Below are positions 45,470 through 56,898 of a stretch of 64,000 bases of DNA, piece by piece. Position 1 is the stretch's first letter, and the number at the start of each line of letters is the position of its first letter. The notes under the pieces are model-generated. The model was not told where the DNA came from and did not search any database. It saw only the letters and a list, made by a program, of their open reading frames with translations. The DNA lies in contig OZ020616.1 in the NCBI GenBank assembly GCA_963971575.1, positions 29,430,306 to 29,494,305 of the forward strand. Reading direction: 5' to 3'. Both the position numbers and the translations under genes were made by a program. This stretch comes from Liopterus haemorrhoidalis. Its lineage: Eukaryota > Arthropoda > Insecta > Coleoptera > Dytiscidae.

Positions 45470-46700
45470 TGTAGACGGTTCTGAACAGTTGTGTGGGTGC
45501 CTATATACATACATTGTTCTGAATTAGTGTATATGAGTACAAGCACGCACCAAGGAATTTTTGTTGGGTGGGGGGTCAGAAAACAAAATGGTTTTAAAAG
45601 GGTAGGAATCAGGTAATTACTCAGCAACAAGTTTTAGCCAAAGGCTTTATTTACCAAAATGCAAGTGTTGACCTAAAAACAAAAAAGGTTCTCTTCCAAA
45701 ATACAAGCAATGACTTACAAAGGGTTATCACTTGTATTTTGACAAAAACCACGTGTTTTTTAGTTGTTATGGGGGGGGGGTCAAACCTGTGAAGTCCCCC
45801 GGATCCGCGCCATTAGGAGTATACCCACTATGTAAACAAATTTATATATGAACATCTATACAAAATTAAAAAGGGATAAACAACCATTGCCCCACAATCC
45901 TTTTTACATTTACATATCTAGGATAGGCAACTGTTTTCCAAGCTTATGCCAAGAACCTGTAAGTTACCTACTCTATAGTAAAAATCATAGTTTCTCAACA
46001 TCTAGGTGACTTAGTAAGAGCAGATAAGGTAAGTTCTCCGTTTCTAGTTTCTTCTTAAATATGAAGGTAAGTTTTCCGTTTCTTCTTCATAAATATGAAA
46101 TCCACGAGGCCAGTACGGGCAAGGGATTGTTCACTCAGCCATTCCTTAATTTTCTATATTTGTGCATATCTACGAAAGTATTAGAATAAAGTTAATTTGT
46201 TTTGGACTCACGAGTAGTTCCAAACACTACAAACTATCAGAGCATACACTCATTAAAGTTGTGTGATATGCACGTTTTAAATGGTCAAGTTGTTTGTCTA
46301 TTTTTGCTCCACTATTTTTATTTTTACTACCACTTTTTTTACTATTACCATTTTTATATCCAAAATAATCTCAAATGGAATATTTTACTTACTTATACTT
46401 TGTCTGCTGTAAAGTCACATACAAGAGCTGAACGTCGGAACGCCACTGGGCTAGGCAGGAACGGACTTGTCGGGCGTGGTCCTCTCCTAATCTAAGACGT
46501 TATATGCTGACGGACAGTCAGAATTACGAATACATAGGGCGGAATTTCTTTCCCGGTGCCCTTTAAGCCTCGCTCTACCCTACCTTATTTTAAATATTAA
46601 ATACTTGAAGTGAAGGATTTGAACCCGTATCCCTGTAGAAATTAAACTATTACTATTACTGTCGATTCGTTAATTTGTCATTGGACAGACTTCTGTAAAA
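45470..46700. other. repeat-rich intergenic stretch
   Basis: Holds a poly(G)-containing segment (45550-45815) that looks like the border of another DNA element, a family H repeat at 46017-46113 (matching 53606-53680: CAGATAAGG.AAGTTCTCC, then ATGAAATCCACG), and near 46625 a minus-strand GGGTTCAAATCC that looks like a lone B box. No gene seen. Confidence 0.4.
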
Positions 46701-46705
46701 AACTG

Positions 46706-47249
46706 AATTGTACCTCGGATAATCAGAAACACGGATAGTACGTTCAACTACGTATAAGTATAGAATTTATGATAAATATAGGATTCGGTGCATTATGTTC
46801 ATTCGTATATAGACCACCGGGTAGGTACTATAGGTACAAAATATCGTTTATAGTGTGTAGTGGAAAATCCAAATACAAGTACATACTACCAAATAAATTA
46901 TATATGTAAATTATTATCATAATTAAGGCCCGGTCTTTCCACCTTCAGATAAAGTCTTAGGTAACTATCTGACAGATAAGGTTATTTGTAACTTCATCTG
47001 CTGAGTAAATGTCAATACCAATCAGTGAATCCAATACGTCAGTCTCATTATCCGTTAGATAACTATCCGATAGATACATTTGTATAGAAAGAAGGGATGA
47101 CATTTACTCAGCAGATGAAGTTAAAAATAACCTTATCTGTCAGATAGTTACCTGGGACTTTATCTGAAGGTGGAAAGACCGGGCCTTAATCATCTAATTT
47201 ATGATTCGGCTGGGATAATACGGATACTCGGATAATCAGGGTTCTACTG
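46706..47249. mobile_element. pogo-like element interrupted by a TTAA MITE
   Basis: The right end, inverted, reads CAGTAGAACCCTGATTATCC, with TA following (47250-47251). The left end is degraded (GTACCTCGGATAATCAG). Between them is the 259-bp MITE at 46927-47185. Confidence 0.65.
46927..47185. mobile_element. TTAA-flanked MITE with ~86-bp inverted repeats
   Basis: Flanked on both sides by TTAA (46923-46926 and 47186-47189). Ends GGCCCGGTCTTTCCACCTTC and its inverse; pairing continues about 86 bp with few changes. The TTAA target is that of piggyBac and Kolobok elements. Confidence 0.85.
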
Positions 47250-47259
47250 TACTTAGTTT

Positions 47260-48180
47260 AGAAATTAACAAAAGATTCTCGCTAAACATTCACTAATCCT
47301 TAACATAACATAACAACAATCGTTTTTGTAGTAGAACGAGATTTAAACAGAATTGATTTGTCTTGCTTTTAATTCAGCAAATCGTTAATAATGCTATCAT
47401 AATCTAAATTGTGACACAATTCGTTTTTAGTGAAATATAACGTTAAATTATTGTATTTCTCTTGACTCATCCCAGATCTAAGATAATTTTTTATTTACTG
47501 ATTTAAAAAAAAAAATATATTATAAATTTTTAAAAGCTTCATTCAGCTCCAGCTGTTATTGCAGGAAATGTTAATATTACACGGAAGTGTAATTGTTAAA
47601 TTCGGAAATGAATTACGAATTAATGACATTTTTTTTTTCTTCTTGGCGTTTTCCCATTTTTGGTTTGTAGTTCTTATATGACATCGCCCCTATCTTCCCA
47701 GTTTCCTTCAGACAGGTTTTAATCACACATTATTTATTCTCAGACTACTGGAGGATCTCATTTGGCCACCGTTCTAGCTTCATCATTTTAACACGTAACA
47801 TCTTAGAAGCTGTATTATCCAACTGTTCTGTAATTGTTGATTTTTTTAATGACAAGTTTTTATACACTTTGATGATAACAGACGTAATAAATTGTCACAG
47901 TATATATATATCAAAAATTTGTATTTCTTTTATAAAAAATAAAACGCCACTAGGGCTACCCGGGCGTCTGGGTCGCGCGGTTGGGCTCGAGGCATGGGCT
48001 CCGCTCACCACTGTGTAAGGACGTCCCTGGCTGAATCCATAAACATCTCCGTAACAGAGTCGTCTTAAGGCGCAACCGTGTAGGCCTCAATAGTTTCTTA
48101 TACAAAATTAACAATCGGAAATAAAATTAATAACAAACTATATATCAAAATTTGCAGCGAATTTGTATCTATCTAATAGT
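47260..48180. other. intergenic stretch with a short GC-rich island
   Basis: Mostly AT-rich. At 47945-48090 there is an abrupt GC-rich segment (GGCTACCCGGGCGTCTGGGT and on) with no recognised gene, tRNA fold or repeat partner in the window. Confidence 0.4.
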
Positions 48181-48181
48181 A

Positions 48182-49119
48182 GAGGAGAAGGCCCTAATAT
48201 GGCCCATATTAGGACCTTTGTAGTTTTTCGATAAGTTTTTGAAGAAATGATCCTAGAATTGGCATACATCTAGTCCAAAGATTTATATACACTATTCAAA
48301 ATTGCATTGTTTCAAAAAATAGAAAAATAATGTGATTCAAAGCTAATTATGAAAATTGTTCGAATCAGGCTTGAGTGTATGAAATATGGGCCCCCATTAA
48401 AAATTGGGTAGTTCAAAATAAATTTTATTTTTGTGTAGGATACAAACTCAAAGTAACAGTTTAACAATTGATTACTAACAAAAATCACATTTATATAAAT
48501 CACATTCATATGTTTTTCTGTCCCGGAGCATACATTGTTCATGTGCCCACATATTGCACATTAGACACCGAACCCAAAGCTCGTCCTTTTGATCCTGTAA
48601 AAAACAACCGTCACAAAACATGGAAGCAGAATCTTCATCATCCGGACTTTGTTGCCCTACTTCTTCAACGTCCATGTTGTCGTCAGCTGGACAAAATTGT
48701 TGAATATGCCCTGGCCCATATTTAGAACTCGCGGGGAGCCCATATTTCCAACATTGCACATAGAAATTTAAATTAATGTTTGACTTTTTGGAGATTAAGT
48801 GATGCTGTAGCTCCTAGTAACACAATATACATCAATCACAATATAATAGCTTGAAGTATAAATCACAAGCAGTTCGAATAAAAATCTTGCCCATTCTTAT
48901 AACAACAACTTACCTTAATAAAATAATCAAAATTAAGCAAACACATTTACTGTAATTCGTTTCTAACGGAACAAAAACTCAACTGCACTAAATTTGTAAA
49001 ATTATTGAAGGAAGGGTAGGTGTGTTTTAAGCAATTGCCGAAAGATGATGTTAGCTATATTAGTAGATTTTCTTTGGGATCCATATTAAATGCAGGGCCC
49101 ATATTAGGACCTTCTCATC
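48182..49119 (-). mobile_element. TA-flanked DNA element encoding a PHD-like finger
   Basis: Ends GAGGAGAAGGCCCTAATATG and, inverted, GATGAGAAGGTCCTAATATG, TA on both sides (48180-48181 and 49120-49121). The left end continues into an internal palindrome (CCTAATATGG with CCCATATTAGG). On the minus strand it encodes a PHD-like finger (48475-48759). The DDE part is absent, so the copy is non-autonomous. Confidence 0.8.
48475..48759 (-). CDS. PHD-like zinc-finger C-terminus of a pogo-type transposase
   Basis: A 94-residue frame. Residues 1-45 include KYGPGHIQQFCPADD and an acidic stretch. A zinc-finger layout follows: CDGC, WVRCLMCNMWAHEQC, then CDLYKCDFC at the C-terminal stop. Arrangement and spacing are those of the PHD-like finger at the C-terminus of many insect pogo-related (DDE_1/CENPB-type) transposases, where it may bind chromatin or proteins. 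The first Met may only be an internal codon of a longer ancestral frame. The frame is open, but with the catalytic part gone it is probably not functional. Identification rests on the finger pattern and the TA-flanked element around it. Confidence 0.6.
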   Translation of the reverse strand: MQCWKYGLPASSKYGPGHIQQFCPADDNMDVEEVGQQSPDDEDSASMFCDGCFLQDQKDELWVRCLMCNMWAHEQCMLRDRKTYECDLYKCDFC

Positions 49120-49796
49120 TATATTTTTAATTGTAGAAAAAATTATTGTAAAAATAATCGCTAAGGATTATACGCAGCGTTAACAGTATTAAAGGCCCTG
49201 AGCAAAGCAACACAGTGGGACTATTGCACGTGGAATGTGTGGTTAAAAAAAAAATAAATATTTATCTTTTTTTTTTCTTTAGGTAATTTAAGGTATCAAC
49301 ATCTTGGGTTATTAGTACCCGGTATTGTATTTTATAAAATATTGTTAATTACATTACATTACGCCGGTAAACATATTAAAGTATTATGATATAATAATAA
49401 CCTTTCTGATAATTTCTGATACTACTAAACTGTTACAAGAAAGTAGCCATGCATGGTGACAATTTAACGGTTCTTAGTAATAAACTAAGATCGATTCAGA
49501 TTTCTAAACAATTTTTTAAATATCCAATGAGTAATATGCAATTAATTCATTAAAGTATCATTTAATTATTAATCTAGTTTTATACTGTAAAGGAATCCTG
49601 TTTCAGAAACGTGGTTGATGTACAACTTTGGAACTTAACAACCTTGTACATTTTAATTACGAATTATTTTATTATTTTTAGGTTTTCATAATGTTTTCAT
49701 GGGAATAACTAAGAAACCCTTACACCGTCACTCATGTTTCTGACTGGGGGCCCCTATACAGCCCGGCTGGCTTGACTAGATTTTTGATATCAAGTG

Positions 49797-50116
49797 CAGG
49801 GGTCTCCATACTTTACGGAAGCGGTTCACATCAAAATTTCTTAAATAAATGGTAGGCTGGACAATTTGAATTCAGCTGGTCTCTTGACGCTTAATTTAAA
49901 AACAAGCTTAATAATAATGGTGATATTATTAATAAAAATAATAATTTTAAGAATCGGATTCAACTTAGTTTACAGTTATGTTTTATTTTGCGATTTTTGT
50001 TATTATTTTCAATTGCTGTTTTTTTATAAGAAATTTTTTTTAAAAATGTCCACGGGCCGGATGTTATCTTCTTGCGGGCCAGATTTGTCACGCGGGCCGT
50101 AGTGTGGAGACCCCTG
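49797..50116. mobile_element. 320-bp hAT-like MITE
   Basis: Ends CAGGGGTCTCCATACTTTAC and, inverted, CAGGGGTCTCCACACTACGG, with the GCGGGCC-rich subterminal text common in hAT MITEs. Flanking 8-mers ATCAAGTG and TTCTTGTG agree at five positions. Confidence 0.68.
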
Positions 50117-50199
50117 TTCTTGTGGCAAACATTCAGCATTTAGGTTCCTAAATGGACCTGCCTCATTTATTAGATACCTACGAAAACATGCACACTTGA

Positions 50200-51900
50200 C
50201 ATCATTTTTAAGGTTTTGTAGGTATGACTAAGAGCTTTGATACCGTCACTGATATATCTGTCTGCCTGTTTGGTAGAATTTGTTATCAAACGAATGGATA
50301 TAGAAAGATGAAATTTGGCATGCTTGTCAACGTTCCTTCAAAGATGCTCGTGTGTGCGCGCGCGCAGTGTCTTCATCCCTGCCGCGCAGTTAAAATATCA
50401 ATCGCGCATTTTAATAGTAATTGTTGCAAGTTTTTGGGCTTAAATGCCTATTGTTAATTACAATATTACAATTTGTAATGTATATATATATATATATGTT
50501 AATTAAAAACTAAAATGTATAAATTTCAAAATTATTTCCTCCTCTAAAATTATGCCCACAAGAATTTTATAGCTGCTCAGTCAAATTTTTTAGCTCCCAG
50601 TGCCCATTCCGGCTTAGAGGGAACATTGATGCTTTTACAACTTTTTGACCTACATATAGGAAAATGTATTTAGAATTGTAGGAAAATATAAAAAAATATG
50701 TATTCAACGGGAATTTTTGATCAGATTAAATCTAAAGTATCAAAATTTTTGTGTCGTAGAAAAAATAATATTTAAAACAAAAATTATTGTGCGGTATCAA
50801 ACAAAGCTCTTAAGACGTAGGTTCAGGGACAAAAAGTAGTTTTTAGGGCTTTGTAGGTATGGCCATCAAAAAAACCATTTCAAAAACGTCACTCATGTGT
50901 CTGGCTGTCTGTCGGTACGTTAGAAATTGTAGCCAAACTGTTTAACATAGAAAGTTGAAATTTGGCATGCTTATACAACTCTTTAACCCACATATAGGAA
51001 AACTACTGAGAGTTCAAAAAAACATATCCCGAGATAAATATAAACAAATATGTATTTAATAAAAAAAATAAATAAATAAAATTTTGTGCGGCATATCAAC
51101 TTAAACCTGTGGCATATAAATAAACAAGCAAAGATCAATTTTTTTATTGGGTTCTTAATATGTAAAAATCATTTGTCCCATAAGTCTCCATAATGTATAT
51201 TGATGGGAACCGGAATAGTTCAACAGGAATTTTTGATCAGATTAGTTTTTCGAAAAATATCGATTTTTTGTCGTTGAAAAAAAAAATTATTAAAATTTAC
51301 TGTATGGTATCAAAAGAAAGCTGTTCAGACGTAAATTAAGAAACAAAAAGTAATTTTTTAAAATTCGTTTCTTTTAACACGATTTTAGCAAAAAAAAAGT
51401 TCTTGTGCGGCACCCTTTTAAGGATTAAACTAAAATTCTGAAAAAATTATAAGTAATAATGTACTTTAATTTTAGCCAGAAACGTACGAGACAATTTTTG
51501 ATTAAATTGCAATTGGAAAATATTGCAGTTTTTGTGTTTTTGACAAAATTAATTATTTTTTTAATTAATGGCCAAATTGTGGCTAATAATGTTATGGATT
51601 TTTTGTATTTATGGTTAAGGTAGTACAAGTCTTCTTTTGAAATTAAAAATATAATAAAAAAATTTTAACAGCGGATTCGGGTTTAAGTGTGTAAGGAACC
51701 TGTTATACGCCATAATTCTACCTATTGTTTGAATTAGTTTAGTTGTTGTTTTTAAGGTATCAAACATGAATAAATAATTTTTAGTAGTGAAATACTTATA
51801 AAACAAATAACATAATGAGAAATTTGTTTTTGAAATTGAAAAAAATTAAGCCATTAATCAATATATTTCTTATTAATTTAATGAAGACTTAGATACGAAG
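50200..51900 (+). repeat. cluster of diverged family C copies
   Basis: Several head-to-tail partial copies: 50210 (AAGGTTTTGTAGGTATGAC), 50845 (TTTGTAGGTATGGCC, with AATTTGGCATGCTTATACAA) and later TTTTTGATCAGATTAGTTTT near 51230. At 50170-50215 the right end of one copy (ATACCTACGAAAAC, then ACACTTGACATCATTTTT) joins directly to the left end of the next. Short alternating runs (GCGCGCGC, TATATATA) occur near 50360 and 50480. No coding content. Confidence 0.6.
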
Positions 51901-52139
51901 CAAATGCAGAAAAAATGGCTGTGATTTTTTAATTTAAATTTTATTATGATGAAATTTTCGCATATTATATAAATTTAGTAAACTAAAAAACTAAATGAAA
52001 GCTCTTAGTACTCAAATAACGAATAAAAATAATTATCAATAAAATATTTTTAGACATCCAAATTTCTCTGTTTTCAGTTTTTTAGTCAATCAGTTCTTTA
52101 AAATTTATTTATTTTAACTCGATTTTTGCCAATAATGTG

Positions 52140-52294
52140 CTAAACTTTTATCACACACCTGTGATCATACTGATTTTTACATTTCGAGATTTCGATGAAT
52201 ATCCATGAATTGAGGTCCCTGCATAACGTGTTGACTATTTTTAGCATGATGTCTGTCGGTCTGTCTGTCTTTCTGTCCGTCCGTCTGTCTGTCT

Positions 52295-52328
<34 letters not shown>

Positions 52329-52800
52329 CTGTGTACACGTGCAGAGCAAATTCGGTTGAAAGGATTTTTATGAAACTTCATATTTAAGCTTCTGTCATCA
52401 ATGGCACAAGTTGATCAACTTTTGGTAAAAATCGGTTGACTAGAAATGGGAGTTTACTCGTGTCAATTTTAAGATTTTTGCGAATATTTGACAACAGAAA
52501 AATATTTTGAAAAAAATTAACTAACAAAAGTTGCTATAAAAGCAATAGCTAACAACTTTTATTTGAGACATTTTTTATAAAACTAAAAATTTTTGAAATT
52601 TTTTTCGAAATTTATTCTAAGTATCTAGTTTTTCATACTTATATGTAACGTTTCCATGGTCATGATAAAAATATCTCTGTTAGAAAATATTAGGCCAAGT
52701 TATTTCTACTCTGTTGCTAGAATGTATTTTATACAAGTACTTTGTGATGGCGGTCGGTCCTGTGGTGGCCACGGTTGATTTCTTTTTTATTGTCATGGGT
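52140..52800 (+). repeat. repeat family E, copy 2
   Basis: Matches 21500-22020 over TTTTTAGCATGATGTCTGTC, GTCTGTGTACACGTG, AGTTGATCAACTTTTGGTAA and GATGGCGGTCGGTCCTGTGG. Longer than copy 1 and not inside a recognised hAT. Non-coding. Confidence 0.7.
52254..52334. repeat. TCTG/TCCG microsatellite
   Basis: About 80 bp of tandem tetranucleotides (GTCTGTCTGTCTGTC with TCCG variants) inside family E copy 2. Confidence 0.85.
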
Positions 52801-53985
52801 CATGGCAAATAAGCCTTGTTAACTAAATAAATGAATGTTACTATAAAGCGATAGTTAAATTTGATAATAAAGATCTATTTCAGTTCTTGGATATTCTTAA
52901 AACACAAAACAATATCATAAACAGTAAAGTAAGGTAAGAATCTGAAGTTTTATCGATCCATTCTTTATATTACGTAAAAACTAAAGTTTTTCGTTCGTAC
53001 ACCTTACTCTTTGCCCACCTTTGCTGGTTCCTAACTTAATTATTAATGGATATTAATAAAATATGACGTGAAAATATGGTGTACTGACAAATACGTCATT
53101 TTCTATTCATAAAACTGCAATAATTAAGTCCGTTATTAATTACACAGTTAAAAGAGGCTAATTATCTTTTATCTTCATACAGATGCGCATCTGCATTTGA
53201 TCTATAGCTGCAATGAATAATACACTTTATTTGTCTTTGTAGACTTTTTCTGCTCAACAGGACAACTCAATTAACAGTTAGATGCAAAAAGTTAGTGTTC
53301 AATATTCTGAATTTTTAATTTTGATTTTTTTTTTTTTTTGATGACTAAAATATGAAGTGGCCTTTATCTGATATTGTATATTGGTTTTAATTTAAAATTT
53401 ACAAAACTCATTTTTGTTAGCAATATCAACATTTGCTAAAACTTGGCTAACTAGAATGTTTTATGTATTAAAAATGTTTTGTCTCAGTACTCCATTATGA
53501 GCTGTTTGAGGTCTTTTCAGGTCCACCATAAATACAGTCACAAAGTTTTCAGTAAAATTCCTCAAGATGCTTAATAATAATAATAATACCAACTCCTAGA
53601 TAGGCGTATTTGGGCAGATAAGGCAAGTTCTCCATTTCTAGACCGCCGATCATAGACATGAAATCCACGTGGTCAGTGTGTCGTTTCGACGAGTCCTATT
53701 AACTGTGTATAAACAGATACAGTAAAGTGGGGTGACTTGAAAATACAGGGCGGGTTGAAACATTCGGTCGCGGCACCTGAAATGTTGATACTACCTTTTG
53801 GCGGGTGAAGTTTTAGGCCTTCAAACGCAATATACATAATATTGGACTGAGAATGATTTGATACCCAATCGAAACGTCTCTATAACTTTTTACAATAAAT
53901 TTATGACGATTATTAAATAAGAATTTTATTCAATATACATATATATGAAATATAATATATATATATAAATATATTGAGATATGCA
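52801..53985. other. AT-rich intergenic stretch
   Basis: Contains a second family H repeat at 53606-53680 and, near 53719, CAGTAAAGTGGGGTGACTTG after TA, which looks like the left end of a TA-inserting element; no partner end was found. No gene seen. Confidence 0.4.
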
Positions 53986-53989
53986 CTCT

Positions 53990-54470
53990 TGGACTGATGT
54001 TAAATAAATTTTAAGACAACATTTATTCCAAATATCCGATATTTCGGCTTTATTTTAAGCCTTCATTCAGGGCCTATAATTTACAAATTGAAATATTTAA
54101 GTGTCATACAAAGGTGGTTGTACATCAATGTTTTAATTATTTTTTAAAATCTTTTTTAAAAATAAAAAACCTTTTAAATTCAAAATTTTAAATATGTTGT
54201 TTGTTAATAAGGTTACTATAAATTATACTCAAATTTTTAATAGCTGACTTATTTTTAGTATCTAAATAAGGAACTGAATTTTGAGCACCTTCTTTTTCTA
54301 TGGTGAATTGTATATTATTATGATATGAGTTAAAAGTTTCTAAAACCATTTCTTCTTGACCCAACGGTATTGACAGAATTAAATCATCCACGTATTTTTT
54401 AATAAAAACAGGTGTGAATGTAAGTTTTTCGACAGTTTTATTGAGGAGTCTGTCTAGTAAATATTACTTT
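53990..54470 (-). pseudogene. Penelope-like reverse transcriptase fragment
   Basis: Minus-strand translation gives FTPVFIKKYVDDLILSIPLG, then TFNSYHNNIQFTIEKEG and SVPYLDT. The YVDD catalytic box followed by FNSYHxxxxFTxE is characteristic of Penelope-like element RT, not of LINE or LTR enzymes. After about 54190 comes a tail with CCGAAATATCGGATATTTGG, the kind of text seen near Penelope ends. Only about 90 residues remain. Confidence 0.72.
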
Positions 54471-54479
54471 TAATAAATC

Positions 54480-55460
54480 AAATGCATTAATTTTTAACCG
54501 TCTTACTTAACGTGTGTAAACCTTCATCTTTAAGAACTTAAGTTAACAGCTAAGATCCAGACTAATTACAAGATGCCTGATCAGTCGGTTGGTAAGTACA
54601 TATACATATCATTTAATTCACATATCGTAATGATGAACCCTGCATAACACTCACGCCTACTACCCGAACTCCTTTAGTCATGAATCTCATTTCAGTTTGA
54701 GACTAGACTTTATATAATATCACAGGCGCGCTACCTAGTGGACAATAAATGGTACGTTGTAAAGTAACGTACCGGGCTCGCTACAAAACTCACATCACAT
54801 AATTTTTTTATTATTATTATTATTTTGTACGCATTAAACAATTTTTTTTAAAACAGAAAAGAAACAATTTCTGAAGTGTGTTAGAGTTCACACTTCACAT
54901 CAAATTTTTCCTTTAACTGATTATCGATGGAAGGGAGCAGGAAGAAGGTCAACTACTATATTTCATGATATTCCTTTTTCTTCCACCCCTGGAACTACTA
55001 ATCAGCTCATTGATCACCCCTAATAAATTTGAGATGATAATTTTAACCACAAAGAATTACGTCATAAGAATGTTATATAAATTAGAAATATTCGATCGTG
55101 AACCACATTCACTTTCGTTTTTCCCTTAATCTATTAAGTTATTTTAATCTATACGATTATGTAAAACACTGCTCCAGCCTAAACGATTGGCTGATTTTAT
55201 AAATATCTGATATTTAGATTTTCGTAGTAGTTAATATTTATAAAGAGCTACTGTCATGCCACACAAGCATTATGTTTTAATATTAAGCACACATTTACAT
55301 TTATGTTTCTTAATAAAATATTTTTATATTTTCTGCCTTTTTATGTGGATGAATGTAAGGCGAATAGAATAAATAATATACATTATGGGGAAATATTTTC
55401 CACTGTCGTGTAAAAACTGAATAATCATGGTTTTACAAGGGCGCTGGACAAAGCCGACTA
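54480..55460. other. intergenic stretch with a family C terminus
   Basis: A family C 3' end (GTGTTAGAGTTCACACTTCA) is at about 54878-54898. The rest is AT-rich with no supported gene. Confidence 0.4.
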
Positions 55461-55469
55461 ATATCGAGA

Positions 55470-56190
55470 CGAGGGGTGAACAGGAGGAACTGGTTTCTTG
55501 GGTTTCACTTGGACTCCAGGCTAACGTGGAAAGACCACATCCATCAATTAGCGGGAACGTTGAGCAGAATGTTATACATGCTGAAAAGAATTGTTAATTG
55601 TGTGTCAGATGAGACCGTCAAAATAGTTGTAATGCCCACTTCCAGTCGCACTTAACTTATGGCATTGAGTTATGGGCCAATTCATAAGACGGGAAGAGAA
55701 TATTTATAATATAAAAAAAAGCTATAAGAATCATAGCCAAAGTCATGCCTCTTGCTCATTGTAAAAGCTTATTTAAAGACTTAAATATCTTGACGGTCCC
55801 ATCCCTCCATATTTTATATTTATTAATGTATACAAAACAAAATTGTAACAAAATAGTCAAGAATATTGATGTCTTTGATTACAATACAAGAAATAAAGAA
55901 TAAAGACATATTCCGTACGCCACTATGTAAGTAAACAGTCACCCAGCGCATGCCTACAGCGCTAGTTACTGACTTGTACAATAAACTACCCAATGAACTA
56001 AAAAATCTCAATGATGCCACATTTAAAAGAAAACTTAAATCATTTCTTTTAGAACATGCCTTCTACAACATGTACCAAACAGCTAAAAAATGTAAGATGA
56101 TTGTTCTCTTATGTATGATTGTATCTTGACTTAAGTTACTATATTCTAGTACAAACAACTTCAATAAATATATTATTATTATTATTATTA
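55470..56190 (+). pseudogene. CR1/Jockey-like LINE, degraded 3' end
   Basis: Plus-strand translation with several frame changes: FLGFHLDSRLTWKDHIHQLA, TLSRMLYMLKRIVN, then KKAIRIIAK and, near the end, a decayed LYNKLPNELKNLNDATFKRK-like block. These are the conserved C-terminal blocks after RT in CR1/Jockey-type LINEs. A run of ATT trinucleotides at 56170-56190 is the usual microsatellite tail. The upstream part is missing. Confidence 0.75.
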
Positions 56191-56898
56191 TCCAGGAAAG
56201 CTCACTCCCCCATAAGAACCACTAAATAAATGTTTTTTTTGTTGTTAAATATCACTATTTTCACATTACTAAACACGTACATCCACCATCTTTCAAAGAT
56301 GAAAGCGGGCCCAAGGGCCATTTGTGGCCCATCTTTGCATCTTGAAGATTTCAAATTTTTAAAGATATTTTCAAGAAAAACTTATTCAAAACAAGTTTTT
56401 TGCATTTTGAGTCCACCTATGAACAAATCCTGGATGGACGCCTGGTTATTTGTACCTTATTATTTTGCAAGCATTCAACAAAGTTAAAAACAGTGTTTTC
56501 TGTAATGCTATTTTATTAGAGATTACACATTTTACAGAAAAATGCAATGAAGTTCAACATATTTTATTACTAGCTCTAAAAAGATACGAACACAAATAAT
56601 AATCCCTACTCGATCTAGTTCTTGGTAAAATTTTCTGCTATAATTCTTGAAGTATGTTGTAATTTGCTCACATGAAAGTGAAAGTTCATGTGAAAATGAG
56701 ACATTTTTATATAATAGCATTAATATCTCAAATGAGCGATAGATCATCCGACTGAGACAAATTTGAAATTCGTTAGAAACAGGTACCAATAACACTGCCC
56801 AACAATGGAAATGTTTCGGGCTCAAAAATAGCTGATTCTTATGTATTTCCCCCTGCTGAATTCAAAAAACACCATAAAAATTACCGATTAGCTCTTGT

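Noticed and set aside
50350..50380. CpG-type regulatory island at the GCGCGCGC run
   Set aside because: It is a very short alternating run inside a family C repeat cluster with no gene nearby.
52140..52349. 69-residue Thr/Asp/Arg-rich minus-strand frame
   Set aside because: It is a translation of the TCTG/TCCG microsatellite.
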